IMG/VR virus record: IMGVR_UViG_3300047649_000018
Location: 1 to 63,925 of that record
Source of the DNA: a virus
Length of the DNA: 63,925 nt
Strand: one strand, 5' to 3'
Shown here: positions 52,581 to 61,441 of the stretch, piece by piece
Layout of the letters: the number at the start of each line of letters is the position of its first letter
How positions within the stretch are numbered: the first letter of the stretch is position 1
Translations under genes and position numbers: made by a program
The notes under the pieces: model-generated
The model's input: only the letters and a program-made list of their open reading frames with translations
Database searches by the model: none
Told to the model about the DNA's origin: nothing

Positions 52581-52802
52581 TTGAAAATCGTGACATTAGG
52601 AGATATGAGAAAAGCAACAAAGAATCTTGATGATGATTTCAAAATTATTGTAGATTTGTTTGAAAGAATACCTGATGAACAATTAAAGAAAATGTCTTAT
52701 CCTTATCCATATTATAGAACTGAAATGGATTTTGAATTTAATGATGTGGGATATAGTGATAAAGAAGCATGTTTTGGAGTTTATCAAAAAACAGAGGAAT
52801 AA
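52581..52802 (+). CDS. Hypothetical 73-residue protein
   Basis: TTG 52581 after AGAGGTGAT; the frame upstream is leader. VTLGDMRKATKNLDDDFKI suggests a small regulatory alpha/beta protein as in phage orphan families. Confidence 0.45.
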   Translation: MKIVTLGDMRKATKNLDDDFKIIVDLFERIPDEQLKKMSYPYPYYRTEMDFEFNDVGYSDKEACFGVYQKTEE

Positions 52803-52827
52803 AATTAGAAGAAAGGGACTTAAATAA

Positions 52828-53103
52828 ATGACATTAGAATTAATAGAAGCAATAAAAAATTATTATAATGATGATCCACTATTACAAGCAGATATATTAC
52901 AAGACATTCTACATAATAGATACAATACTAAACTAATAAGAACAACACTTCAGGGCATTTGTCGAGATAATGACATATGTCCTATCTGTCTATCTAAGCT
53001 GTCTACAAGGCAATATAAAGAGCTTAGACCATATCAAGAGGGTAATGTAGATGAAAGAATGAGCGAATTGGTATGTGAAAACTGTGGAAAGGAAGTTGAT
53101 TAA
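52828..53103 (+). CDS. Helical protein with C-terminal zinc ribbon
   Basis: 91 residues; ICPICLSKL and VCENCGKEVD form the ribbon. SD GAAAGGG. No family recognised. Confidence 0.5.
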   Translation: MTLELIEAIKNYYNDDPLLQADILQDILHNRYNTKLIRTTLQGICRDNDICPICLSKLSTRQYKELRPYQEGNVDERMSELVCENCGKEVD

Positions 53104-53135
53104 CAGTTAAAACAGAATTAACAAAGAAATTAGAA

Positions 53136-53516
53136 ATGGCATTATATAATAGCACTAAGAAAAATGGAATTTATTCGGTTTGTGAATGTACTGTAGAAAA
53201 TATGGGAATTGTTGATTTTCTTATATATGAAGTTCATAATTTTGGGAAAGGTAAAGAAATATGGCGATGTTATGAAATTAAAATAAGCAATAGTGACTTT
53301 CATAGTAAGTGTAAAAAGACATTTGTAGGGAATTTTAACTATTATGTAATGCCAAAAGAATTATACGAAGAAGTTAAAGATGAAATACCTAAAGAAATAG
53401 GAGTATTTGTACCAGTTACATATGTAAACAAACTTAAAGATGATTTCAAAGAAGTTTATTGTATTAAAAAACCTATTAGACAAGAATTAAAGGTTAAAAG
53501 AGAAGTAATGATATAA
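53136..53516 (+). CDS. MmcB-like PD-(D/E)XK protein
   Basis: 126 residues from ATG 53136. VDFLIYE and RCYEIKISNSDFHS carry the D...E-x-K nuclease signature; the family includes MmcB repair proteins and phage homologues. The protein-like frame extends upstream (KTELTKKLE) to a stop at 53097 with no usable start codon, although GGAAAGGAAG lies just there. Thus the true start may be a further non-standard or mutated codon. Confidence 0.65.
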   Translation: MALYNSTKKNGIYSVCECTVENMGIVDFLIYEVHNFGKGKEIWRCYEIKISNSDFHSKCKKTFVGNFNYYVMPKELYEEVKDEIPKEIGVFVPVTYVNKLKDDFKEVYCIKKPIRQELKVKREVMI

Positions 53517-53586
53517 TCGTTGATAAAATCATTAAGCCGTGAAACAGATAAATTATACAAAGGTAAAACAAAATAATATATAATAA

Positions 53587-53656
53587 ATTATAGCCTGAAA
53601 TAAATTAATAAAGTTTAGAAAAAAGACTTGACATTTAATTTATTTCAGGCTATAAT
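53587..53656. promoter_or_regulatory. Sigma-gene promoter inside a 22-bp perfect inverted repeat
   Basis: Arms 53587-53608 and 53635-53656 are exact complements over 22 bases. TTGACA (53628-53633) lies just before the right arm. That arm supplies the whole 17-base spacer and the TATAAT (53651-53656). The left arm contains AATAAATTAA; further copies lie at 53673 and 53730. Confidence 0.75.
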
Positions 53657-53698
53657 AATAAGTGTCAAAGAAAACAAATTAAAAGAAAGGATAATAAC

Positions 53699-53734
53699 GT
53701 GGAAACAATAAATTTTGGTTTCAATAATAAATAA
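53699..53734 (+). CDS. 11-residue leader peptide
   Basis: GTG 53699 follows GAAAGGA; the peptide METINFGFNNK ends at TAA 53732. It may be a leader ORF in the sigma-gene transcript. Short ORFs also arise by chance. Confidence 0.3.
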   Translation: METINFGFNNK

Positions 53735-53754
53735 ATTAAGAAAGGTGAAATGTA

Positions 53755-54279
53755 ATGAAGTACAAACTTACACAAGAGCAACGAACAATCGTAGCTAAAA
53801 ATGAGCATCTAATATATAGTTTTGTAAAACTTAAAAATCTTTCATTAAGTGATACATACGGATATTTAGCAGAAGGTCTGTGTAATGCAGTAGTAAACTA
53901 TAATCCTGATATTGGTTGTAAATTTAGCAGATATGCGTATAAATGTATGCAATTTTCTTTATATCATTATTTTAAAAACTTAGATAAGCATAATAAAGAA
54001 TGTTCATTAAACGAAAACATTCGTATAGATGATGATAATTGTTCTACACAAAAAATAGATATGTTACCAGATTATTCAGATTATAATATATTAGAAGTAA
54101 AAGAGGCTTATAATAAATTAATTTCAAATATGAATATAAATCAGAAAAAAATATTTAATACATATTTAATTTTTGTCGATGTAAGAGGAATACTCAATCG
54201 AAGTCAAAATACAATTATGAGTACGATAAGAAAGAAAAGCAAAAATGTCTTGAATGAAATGGGATATTTAATACAATGA
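53755..54279 (+). CDS. Sigma-70 family factor
   Basis: 174 residues. Region 2 is recognisable (EHLIYSFVKLKN..., DTYGYLAEGLCNAVVNYNPDIGCKFSRYAYKCMQFSLYHYF). The C-terminal helices with RGILNRSQNTIMSTIRKK could be region 4. A sigma factor would redirect host RNA polymerase to element promoters. It has the most elaborate promoter in the window. Confidence 0.75.
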   Translation: MKYKLTQEQRTIVAKNEHLIYSFVKLKNLSLSDTYGYLAEGLCNAVVNYNPDIGCKFSRYAYKCMQFSLYHYFKNLDKHNKECSLNENIRIDDDNCSTQKIDMLPDYSDYNILEVKEAYNKLISNMNINQKKIFNTYLIFVDVRGILNRSQNTIMSTIRKKSKNVLNEMGYLIQ

Positions 54280-54332
54280 AATTAATGTTTTATTGTAGTT
54301 GAAAGAAATTAAAAATATGAAGGAGAATAACG

Positions 54333-56330
54333 ATGATTGATAGTATTACAGAAATGATGAATCTAATTGACCAATTAAATTTAGCAAGTTCAAAATATTA
54401 TAATTCTGAAACACCGATAATGACAGACAGTGAATGGGACAATATGCTTGATAGACTTGCTCAACTTGAAAGAAAAACAGGCACAGTATTATCTTCAAGT
54501 CCAACTCAAAATGTAGGTTATGAAGTAAAATCAAAACTCAATAAAGTCGAGCATAAAATACCTTTACTTTCACTTGGTAAAACAAAAGATATTAATGAAT
54601 TATATAAATTTCAAAATAATAAAGAGTGCATGTTAATGTTAAAGGGTGATGGCTTAACTCATGAACTTGACTATAATAATAGTGAGTTTATACAAGGTAG
54701 TACAAGAGGAAATTCAATAATAGGAGAAGATGTTTCTTTTAACGTAAAAACATTTAAGAATGTTCCGCTACACATTAACTATGATGGGAATTTAAAAGTA
54801 ACTGGCGAAGCAGTTATTTTTGATAATGATTTTCAAGCAATAAACGAAAAAGAAAATGGTCGATTTGCTAATAGCCGTAATCTCGTTGCGGGAACTGTTA
54901 GGAATCTTGATTCAAAAATATGTGCGAGTCGTAATGTAAACTTTATGGCATTTAACATTATTGAATGTGATAGAGAATTTGAAACAGTTGAAGAACAATT
55001 TGAGTTTTTAGGTGAATTGGGTTTCTATACTATTTTTAATACGAAAATATCAAGTAATATTACAGTAGACAAATTACAAGATGAGATTAATAAAATGCGT
55101 AATCTTGCTAAAGAATATGGTGTACCAATAGATGGAATGGTTCTAAAATATAACGATATTGCTTATGGAAATAGTTTGGGGTCAACAGCTAAATTTCCTT
55201 TAAATGCAGAAGCTTTTAAATTTTTTAACAAAGAAAATGAAACTATGTATGATCATACAGAATGGAACACATCAAGAACTGGTATCCTTAGTCCTGTAGG
55301 AGTATTTCAACCAACAGATATAGAAGGTTCTACTATTGAACGTGCTACACTTCATAATGTAGATTATTTTGAAGATTTACAATTAGGTCAAGGTGATACA
55401 ATTTGTCTAATTAAAGCTAACGAAGTGATGCCTAAGATTACTGACAATCTTACAAGAAGTAACACAGAAAAGATTCCAAATGTATGTCCTATATGTAATA
55501 GTAAAACGGAAGTCAAAACATTAAAAACAGCAAGAGTTTTAATGTGTACTAATGAAGACTGTCCATCAAGGAAAGTAGCACAGTTTGAACATTTTTGTAG
55601 TCGTGACGCTATGAATATTGTTGGTGTATCTGAATCAATTATTGAAACATTTATTAGCAAAGGATTTTTAAAGACTTTTTCTGATATTTACAAGTTAGAT
55701 AGTCATAAATCTGATATTATCAAACTTGAAGGTTTTGGTATTAAATCCTACAATAAAATATGGGAGTCAATTCAAAACTCAATACAAGTTAAAATGGCTA
55801 ATTTTATTTTTGCTATGGGTATTCCGAATTGTGGTTTGAACACTTCTAAACTTATCTCAAAATTTTATAAAAATAATATTCAAGAATTATTAGATGATAT
55901 TATACAAAATATAGAATGTGGAATGACTACTCAATTTAATGCTATTGATGATATTGGTCAAATCACATCGGATGGTATAAATGATTGGTTTAACAATGAA
56001 ATAAATTTTGAAATGTTTTTAGATTTAGTAAGATATATGCCTTTTCAATTAGAACCATCAAATATAACTACAAATTCTACATCTAAATTTAATCCCTTCC
56101 GAGATAAGACTATCGTTGTCACTGGATCATTAATCAACTATACTCGTCAAAGTATTCAGGATAAACTTGAATCGCTTGGAGCGAAGACTAGTAGCTCTGT
56201 GAGCAAGAAAACTGATTATGTTTTAGTTGGCGAAAATGCTGGTAGCAAGTATGATAAAGCGAAACAACTTGGAGTTAAGATTATTGATGAAACAACTTTT
56301 GAGGAGATGATTAATTATGATAGATTTTAG
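54333..56330 (+). CDS. ligA: NAD+-dependent DNA ligase
   Basis: 665 residues, full length. Adenylation site K104 in LKGDGLTHE (K-x-D-G). Then RFANSRNLVAGTVRN, PIDGMVLKY, an OB fold, the four-Cys zinc finger CPICNSK...CTNEDCPS, HhH region and a C-terminal BRCT (KTIVVTGSLINYTRQSI, then GSKYDKAKQLGVKII). It seals nicks at forks. Complete own ligase fits the large replisome. SD AAGGAG. Confidence 0.95.
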   Translation: MIDSITEMMNLIDQLNLASSKYYNSETPIMTDSEWDNMLDRLAQLERKTGTVLSSSPTQNVGYEVKSKLNKVEHKIPLLSLGKTKDINELYKFQNNKECMLMLKGDGLTHELDYNNSEFIQGSTRGNSIIGEDVSFNVKTFKNVPLHINYDGNLKVTGEAVIFDNDFQAINEKENGRFANSRNLVAGTVRNLDSKICASRNVNFMAFNIIECDREFETVEEQFEFLGELGFYTIFNTKISSNITVDKLQDEINKMRNLAKEYGVPIDGMVLKYNDIAYGNSLGSTAKFPLNAEAFKFFNKENETMYDHTEWNTSRTGILSPVGVFQPTDIEGSTIERATLHNVDYFEDLQLGQGDTICLIKANEVMPKITDNLTRSNTEKIPNVCPICNSKTEVKTLKTARVLMCTNEDCPSRKVAQFEHFCSRDAMNIVGVSESIIETFISKGFLKTFSDIYKLDSHKSDIIKLEGFGIKSYNKIWESIQNSIQVKMANFIFAMGIPNCGLNTSKLISKFYKNNIQELLDDIIQNIECGMTTQFNAIDDIGQITSDGINDWFNNEINFEMFLDLVRYMPFQLEPSNITTNSTSKFNPFRDKTIVVTGSLINYTRQSIQDKLESLGAKTSSSVSKKTDYVLVGENAGSKYDKAKQLGVKIIDETTFEEMINYDRF

Positions 56331-56550
56331 AATAGAAAAGAAATTAATTATTAATGAAAATGAATTTAAAATTGGTGATTTTATTGAAATTGAAGATATT
56401 AAAAGAATGATTTTTAAAGGTGAAATCAAAGGTTTTGATTCAAAATATTTAGATATTTTTGATGATATTTATTATTCTAAAGATAACCTTTGCATACCAT
56501 TTAAGCACATTATAAATATAAAAATATTAAATAAAGAGGAAATGATTTGA
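56317..56550 (+). CDS. Hypothetical 77-residue protein
   Basis: Overlaps the ligase end by 14 bases. Ile-rich, SH3-like pattern (FKIGDFIEIEDIKRMIFKGEIKGF). SD TGAGGAG within the ligase gene. Confidence 0.45.
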   Translation: MIDFRIEKKLIINENEFKIGDFIEIEDIKRMIFKGEIKGFDSKYLDIFDDIYYSKDNLCIPFKHIINIKILNKEEMI

Positions 56551-56754
56551 ATGAGATGGTTTATCAATTACATACGACAATGTTTTTGTAAACATGAATT
56601 TGAATATGATGAAAAATCATATTGTAACACTATTGTTGACGAATATGGAAATGAAATACTTAAACAACCAAACATAAGAGTGTCTGTAACTTGTAAAAAA
56701 TGTGGTTATCATAAAGGTTACTTTAAATTTAAAAGTTCTAATGTTTATCGTTGA
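56551..56754 (+). CDS. Zinc-finger protein
   Basis: 67 residues: QCFCKHEFEYDEKS...CKKCGYHKGYF. Longer relative of the 33408 protein. Starts directly after the previous stop. Confidence 0.5.
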   Translation: MRWFINYIRQCFCKHEFEYDEKSYCNTIVDEYGNEILKQPNIRVSVTCKKCGYHKGYFKFKSSNVYR

Positions 56755-56756
56755 AA

Positions 56757-56786
56757 TATACAATCAATCATCAGTTTTATTGTATA
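56757..56786 (+). repeat. Leader hairpin of the short-dyad family
   Basis: TATACAAT 56757-56764 pairs with ATTGTATA 56779-56786 between two genes, just before an SD. Confidence 0.4.
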
Positions 56787-56816
56787 AAATTATAAATTAA
56801 GAAAGAAGAATTGGTT

Positions 56817-57344
56817 ATGAAAATTTATGTAATTACTTCAGGATGCTATTCAGATTATTGTATTGAAAAAATTTTTACTAATAAATATAAAGCAGAAGAG
56901 TATGTTCAAATTGCTTCTAAAAGCAATGATTATCTCAATAGTGTTTCAGAATGGGAGACAAGCGATTTTGATTCTATTCAAGAATATCAATATGTAGATA
57001 TAACACTTAAAAGATACTTAAACGGTAATGAAATTGATTTTGATTTTGAAATAAATATAGGTAATACATTAGACAATCCAAATATTGATAATACTAAATA
57101 CTATTACAATAACGGAATTGAATGGATTACAATAACTCGTAAAATAGATATAAAATGTGATCCAGATTTTGTATATGATAATTCTACAGATTATGATGAA
57201 TATGAAAAAGAAATGTATAAAAATGAATTTAGTTTGATTAACAAATATAGAAAAGTATGTAGAGATATTTTAACTGAAATCAAGTCATTGCGCGAAAATG
57301 AAGGTTGGACTGATAAAATGATTTATAATAAATATAACGGTTAA
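56817..57344 (+). CDS. DUF7336-like phage protein
   Basis: 175 residues from ATG 56817. KIYVITSGCYSDYCIEKIFTNKYKAEEYVQI is the N-terminal pattern of a common phage family (Y-x-V-x-x-G-x-Y-S-D...A). The remaining part is acidic. Function unknown. Confidence 0.55.
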   Translation: MKIYVITSGCYSDYCIEKIFTNKYKAEEYVQIASKSNDYLNSVSEWETSDFDSIQEYQYVDITLKRYLNGNEIDFDFEINIGNTLDNPNIDNTKYYYNNGIEWITITRKIDIKCDPDFVYDNSTDYDEYEKEMYKNEFSLINKYRKVCRDILTEIKSLRENEGWTDKMIYNKYNG

Positions 57345-57401
57345 AAACACATAAAATATCGATTTGATCGTAGTATTAATAAAAACTAAAGGAGAAATAA
57401 T

Positions 57402-57773
57402 ATGAATATTTCAGTTGTTGTAAAACCTAATTATACCACAATAGATTATACTTTGTTGAATTATCAAATTTGGCTATCTATAAAATATAAGAGAGATAAT
57501 GAACGATGGTATCATAAAACAAGAATAGATATTCTTTATAGTACGATTTGGACTAAAGAAAACGATGCTGATAATCAAATTGAATCAGCAATAAAAATAT
57601 TATCGGATAAGGAAATGATGAAGAAAGTGTGTACAAATCAGATTGTTAAAGATATTCAAGAAAATAATATTTATAATAATCGAATAAGTAAACAGGACAA
57701 AATACTTAAACTATTGTTAGAAAATAAAACTACATTTACATTTGACTATAATGAAGAGTCAATCAATTCTTGA
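57402..57773 (+). CDS. Hypothetical 123-residue protein
   Basis: SD AAAGGAG. ISVVVKPNYTTIDYTLLNYQIWLSIKYKRDNERWYH; beta-rich. No family recognised. Confidence 0.4.
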   Translation: MNISVVVKPNYTTIDYTLLNYQIWLSIKYKRDNERWYHKTRIDILYSTIWTKENDADNQIESAIKILSDKEMMKKVCTNQIVKDIQENNIYNNRISKQDKILKLLLENKTTFTFDYNEESINS

Positions 57774-57804
57774 TTTGATCATAGTTGTGTTAGAAAGGAT
57801 AAAT

Positions 57805-58167
57805 ATGAAAAGAGAAAAATCAAAAGAAGATTATTATAAAGAAATTGGTTATGAAAAATATAGTTTAGTAAAATTAAATCCTTTTCTATGGAAAGATTGT
57901 TATTTTTGTAAACAACAATTTAAAAGAGAAAAAGGCTGGTCATTTAAATATCAATTATCAAAAAATAAAAAATTATATATATGTCATGAATGCGCTCTCA
58001 CTGCTGAAACAGCAATTGATAAAATAGAAGGACATTTACACGAATTTACCCCTCCACCTACTTGCTGTAAAAGTGCTGTACAAAAACCAGAAAAATTAAA
58101 AGCAGTAATCCTAAATGAGAATTTTTCATTTCATCCAGATATTGATAAAGATAATAAAAACAGATAG
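57805..58167 (+). CDS. Zinc-binding 120-residue protein
   Basis: ATG 57805 (SD GAAAGGA). CYFCKQQFKREKGWSF...ICHECALTAETA is a ribbon. The C-terminus has a PPPTCCKSA segment. No family recognised. Confidence 0.45.
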   Translation: MKREKSKEDYYKEIGYEKYSLVKLNPFLWKDCYFCKQQFKREKGWSFKYQLSKNKKLYICHECALTAETAIDKIEGHLHEFTPPPTCCKSAVQKPEKLKAVILNENFSFHPDIDKDNKNR

Positions 58168-58183
58168 AATAAAAGGAATAAAA

Positions 58184-58339
58184 ATGAAAATATTATGGTA
58201 TAAAATTTGGTTTAATTATTATAACAATAAACTAACTAAATTCTTAAATAAATATTCTGCAATACCTTTTGCTTATTTAGGTGAACCAGAAATGTATAAT
58301 AAGCTTTATAATAAGAGAAATAAATATCTTCATGAATAA
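58184..58339 (+). CDS. Hypothetical 51-residue protein
   Basis: ATG 58184 behind AAAAGGA. Aromatic, basic: WYKIWFNYYNNKLTKFLNKY. Overlaps the next start. Confidence 0.4.
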   Translation: MKILWYKIWFNYYNNKLTKFLNKYSAIPFAYLGEPEMYNKLYNKRNKYLHE

Positions 58340-58628
58340 ATATCAAAAAGAAATTAACAAAGCTACAATCAATGAATTATGTTATAGGCGAGTTGCGTAT
58401 TTCTATACTCATGAATTATATAGTGAAAAATCACTATATAGACAAATACGAAAAGAGATAAGAAAAAATGCAAATAAATATAAGACATAGTCTGAATTTA
58501 AGAAATATACTAATTTCATGCGTGATTTAGAAGATGACTCGTCTATATCGATGACACCTGAAATTATAAGTAGACTTAAACAATTAATAAATAAAGATAA
58601 ATTAGGAATAGAAAGAGGTAAAAATTAA
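58332..58628 (+). pseudogene. Hypothetical gene interrupted by in-frame TAG
   Basis: From ATG 58332 the frame reads NKYQKEINKATINELCYRR...NANKYKT, meets TAG at 58488-58490, then continues SEFKKYTNFMRDLEDDSS to TAA 58626-58628. That stop overlaps the next ATG (TAATG), and the next gene's SD lies in the extension. CAG to TAG explains the break. The 98-residue form is basic and helical. Confidence 0.55.
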
Positions 58629-59047
58629 TGAATGTTTCAAATCAAATTAATAATGTGATAAATAATATAGCAAGTAAATTAGGCATGGCTGCAAATCAAA
58701 TTAGTGGATATGTAAAACAATTATTTGCTTTGTATGTACATCAAGCTTATATAAGTGGAATTAAATCTATTTTATGGTGTGCTATAGGGTTAATAGTTAT
58801 AATATTAAGCATTATTGTATTGAAAAAATCTATATCTTTAATAATAAATGATGATTATAATAAAAAATATAATGAAAATTGGACAATTATAAAAATAGTT
58901 ATATCGTCCTGTTTAATATTTTCTTTTGCTATCGTTTTAATTATAGATTTAAATAATATTATAAATGCTTTTGGTAATCCACAATATTGGGCATATCAAC
59001 ATGTTCTTAGTAATTTAAGCGGATATCTAGGCAACTCAAGCAATTAA
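58628..59047 (+). CDS. Membrane protein, holin-like topology
   Basis: 139 residues. An amphipathic N-terminal third, TM helix 1 (ILWCAIGLIVIILSIIVL) and TM helix 2 (IVISSCLIFSFAIVLII), then a soluble tail. Size fits a holin or small membrane subunit; a lytic transglycosylase is encoded 2.8 kb downstream. Function not established. Confidence 0.5.
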   Translation: MNVSNQINNVINNIASKLGMAANQISGYVKQLFALYVHQAYISGIKSILWCAIGLIVIILSIIVLKKSISLIINDDYNKKYNENWTIIKIVISSCLIFSFAIVLIIDLNNIINAFGNPQYWAYQHVLSNLSGYLGNSSN

Positions 59048-59085
59048 ATCTCTTAATGAATTATAATTAGAAAGGTAAAAATATT

Positions 59086-59283
59086 ATGGAAAATGAATTT
59101 GATAAAATTATTAGAGAAGCTGAATTTAAACCACAAAACAATGTATTTCCAATGGTTAAAGAAGTTTTTGAAACAACAGATACAAAAGAATTATCTTGGA
59201 GATTAAAAAGTAATTGGGTTTGTATTGCAAGTTTTCCATTTGGAATTAATCAAACAAAATTTATATTAGGTCGAGTACAATAG
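59086..59283 (+). CDS. Hypothetical 65-residue protein
   Basis: LSWRLKSNWVCIASFPFGINQTKFILGRV is a motif repeatedly seen in small phage proteins. SD GAAAGG. Confidence 0.5.
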   Translation: MENEFDKIIREAEFKPQNNVFPMVKEVFETTDTKELSWRLKSNWVCIASFPFGINQTKFILGRVQ

Positions 59284-59329
59284 ATTCATGGATTCATTGT
59301 AAGTTTGAGAAAGGAAAGGAAAATGAATT

Positions 59330-59560
59330 ATGTTCAAATGGTTAAAAAAGAAAATAATAAAGAATCCTGATGATATATTATTATTTAAAGTAACATTTAG
59401 TCTTAATAAATATAAACAAAATGGAAAAGAAAATTCTTGTAATTGCTATTGTCGTTCAGAATTAAAAGACGAATTTATTAAAATAACAATTAATAATTTA
59501 GTAGATTATATCAGAAACAATTATGATATGGAAAAGTTAAGTTTACGAAAAATCTTATAG
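59330..59560 (+). CDS. Hypothetical 76-residue protein
   Basis: Basic start (FKWLKKKIIKNPDD), two Cys in CNCYC. No family recognised. SD GGAAAGGA. Confidence 0.4.
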   Translation: MFKWLKKKIIKNPDDILLFKVTFSLNKYKQNGKENSCNCYCRSELKDEFIKITINNLVDYIRNNYDMEKLSLRKIL

Positions 59561-59600
59561 AATTACAAATCTATGAGATTTAGAAAGAAGAATTGAAATA

Positions 59601-59873
59601 ATGAAGAAAATATTAATGATTATGATTTTAATAACAATGTTTGGTTTGGGAGCATGTTCATCTAAAACAGTAACAGCAGATGACCAAACAGCACCACTTC
59701 AAATATGGGCGCAAAATAATAATGGAAATTATAGCACCATGTATGTTGTAGATAAAGATACTGGTGTAAATTATATAGTTGTATCAGGATCAGGAGGTTA
59801 TGGTGGAGATAGTCCTGCAATTGCTATAACACCAAGATTAAAAGCAAATGGTTCATTATATATAAGTAATTAA
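59601..59873 (+). CDS. DUF6440-like lipoprotein
   Basis: 90 residues. Signal peptide with lipobox L-G-A-C, then MYVVDKDTGVNYIVVSGSGG and AITPRLKANGSLY, matching the DUF6440 layout (D..TGV.Y......TP....G). Would sit on the outer membrane face. Confidence 0.65.
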   Translation: MKKILMIMILITMFGLGACSSKTVTADDQTAPLQIWAQNNNGNYSTMYVVDKDTGVNYIVVSGSGGYGGDSPAIAITPRLKANGSLYISN

Positions 59874-59920
59874 AATATATCATCAATCTGCCATTCTACG
59901 ATAGTTAAGAGGTGAGGTAA

Positions 59921-60118
59921 ACGTATTATAGTAATAGATTAAAAGAAATTGCAGATGAAATTGAAAATCTTAGGATAGAGATTTATTCAAATCTACATAT
60001 AGATTTAGAAGAAGATAGACCAGATTTTAACGATTTATTATTTTCAATTCAAAGTCAATTAAGATATCAAACAATAGACATAATTCAATGTCACGAAGAT
60101 ACATGCGACTGTCAATAA
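59921..60118 (+). CDS. Hypothetical protein, apparent ACG start
   Basis: 65 residues. GAGGTGAGG lies just before ACG 59921; the frame is closed by TAA at 59918. No ATG, GTG, TTG, ATA or ATT occurs near the SD. The sequence (YYSNRLKEIADEIENLRIEIYSNL..., ending HEDTCDCQ) is helical and clearly coding. A single ATG-to-ACG change, or genuine ACG initiation, would explain it. Confidence 0.45.
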   Translation, partial: TYYSNRLKEIADEIENLRIEIYSNLHIDLEEDRPDFNDLLFSIQSQLRYQTIDIIQCHEDTCDCQ

Positions 60119-60162
60119 ATTTTAAAATTGATTAGAGATTTAGAAAAAGGAGTAAAATAATC

Positions 60163-60465
60163 ATGATTCATAAAACTAAAATGTGTCCTCAATGTAGTGA
60201 TTTAATGGATTGGGATTCGTATTTTCAACAATATAGATGTACTACTTGTGGTTATATGGAAGTAGAAATAAATTCAGGTTTAACAGAGCAAGAACAGAAA
60301 GTTATAGATAATCTAATTTCAGCTTGGAATGAATATAATCAATTAGAAAAACAACATCCAGATGACATTGATATATTTCAAGATGGAATACATAAATGCC
60401 AACAAATATTAGCTATGAGGATTTTGAGACGAGAATATCCTGATTATTGGGTTAAGAAAGAGTGA
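60163..60465 (+). CDS. Zinc-ribbon protein
   Basis: 100 residues: MCPQCSDLMDWDSYFQQYRCTTCGYME is a classic ribbon, with a helical tail. SD AAAGGAG. Confidence 0.5.
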   Translation: MIHKTKMCPQCSDLMDWDSYFQQYRCTTCGYMEVEINSGLTEQEQKVIDNLISAWNEYNQLEKQHPDDIDIFQDGIHKCQQILAMRILRREYPDYWVKKE

Positions 60466-60469
60466 AATT

Positions 60470-60643
60470 ATGAGTTTAAACTTTTTTAAAAAAGCAGCTA
60501 TTATTTGTGCAATTATATTTTTCTTTTCTGGATTAATTGTATTTTGGACTTTAAATTCATTTAGCATGAAAATTTGTATGACTTCAATGATTATTCTTAT
60601 CATATCATTATTTGGATGTATATATAAAGTGAATCAATCTTAA
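60470..60643 (+). CDS. Small membrane protein
   Basis: 57 residues; two TM helices (IICAIIFFFSGLIVFW and MTSMIILIISLFGC). ATG 60470, SD AAAGAGTG. Confidence 0.45.
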   Translation: MSLNFFKKAAIICAIIFFFSGLIVFWTLNSFSMKICMTSMIILIISLFGCIYKVNQS

Positions 60644-60673
60644 ATTTGATGGTAGTTGAGAAAGGAAAATATA

Positions 60674-60790
60674 ATGGCTAAACTATATAAAGCAACAATG
60701 TATATTCTTGACGTAAATGAATGTTATAATAATCTTGAAGAAATACTAAACGAAGCTGAATGTGGGGCAGATGATATTACGAAAATTTAA
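60674..60790 (+). CDS. Short or truncated phage protein
   Basis: 38 residues. AKLYKATMYILDVNECYNNLEEIL is the start of a longer phage family, in which about 80 residues are usual as I recall it. After TAA the frame shows only 12 more codons, so it may be truncated. SD AAAGGA. Confidence 0.4.
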   Translation: MAKLYKATMYILDVNECYNNLEEILNEAECGADDITKI

Positions 60791-60846
60791 AAAAGAAAAC
60801 TAAAATACGACCAAAATTATATTTTATAGTAGAAAAGGAGATTAAA

Positions 60847-61158
60847 ATGGATATAGATTTTAAAATTGAAGATTATAAAAAAGCGTTACGATTAACTTGT
60901 AAAAGAATATTTATAGATGAAAATAAAGAATGTCCTTATATTGCTTTTTCTCAAAATATTCGGTATATGGGTGAAAAGAAGTGTATAGAAAAAGACGAAC
61001 AATTTGATTTTGATGGTCAAGATCATTGTACAACAGAAGAAAAACTTCAATGTTGGGAACGATATTTTTTAAGTTTGGCATATGTAGACGAAGAAGAAAA
61101 ACACGATACTTTTCTTCAAGAAATATGGTCTGATATATCAAATAAATATATGTTGTAA
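60847..61158 (+). CDS. Hypothetical 103-residue protein
   Basis: SD AAAAGGAG. FKIEDYKKALRLTCKRIFIDENKECPYIAF, acidic C-terminus. No family recognised. Confidence 0.4.
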   Translation: MDIDFKIEDYKKALRLTCKRIFIDENKECPYIAFSQNIRYMGEKKCIEKDEQFDFDGQDHCTTEEKLQCWERYFLSLAYVDEEEKHDTFLQEIWSDISNKYML

Positions 61159-61213
61159 AATCCTAACCAAATTATCTTTCTATAGAATAAATAAACTGAA
61201 AGAAGTGATATTA

Positions 61214-61441
61214 ATGGGTAAACATAGATTTACAATAGACTTTGAAGTAAAAGATAATTTAGAAGATTATAATGAAAGTAGTAAATTGCATAAACAATTT
61301 ATTGAATCTATGAATAAAATATTATCTGAATATGGAAGCGAAGTTTGTAAAGCATTATATGAAGATAGTTATTGTGTCAAATATAACGATAAACTAGAAA
61401 AGAGACAGAGTTTTTTAGTTAAAAATTATCCTATAAATTAA
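61214..61441 (+). CDS. Hypothetical 75-residue protein
   Basis: ATG 61214 (SD AAAGAAGTG). HRFTIDFEVKDNLEDYNESSKLHKQFIESMNK; small alpha/beta protein. No family recognised. Confidence 0.4.
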   Translation: MGKHRFTIDFEVKDNLEDYNESSKLHKQFIESMNKILSEYGSEVCKALYEDSYCVKYNDKLEKRQSFLVKNYPIN

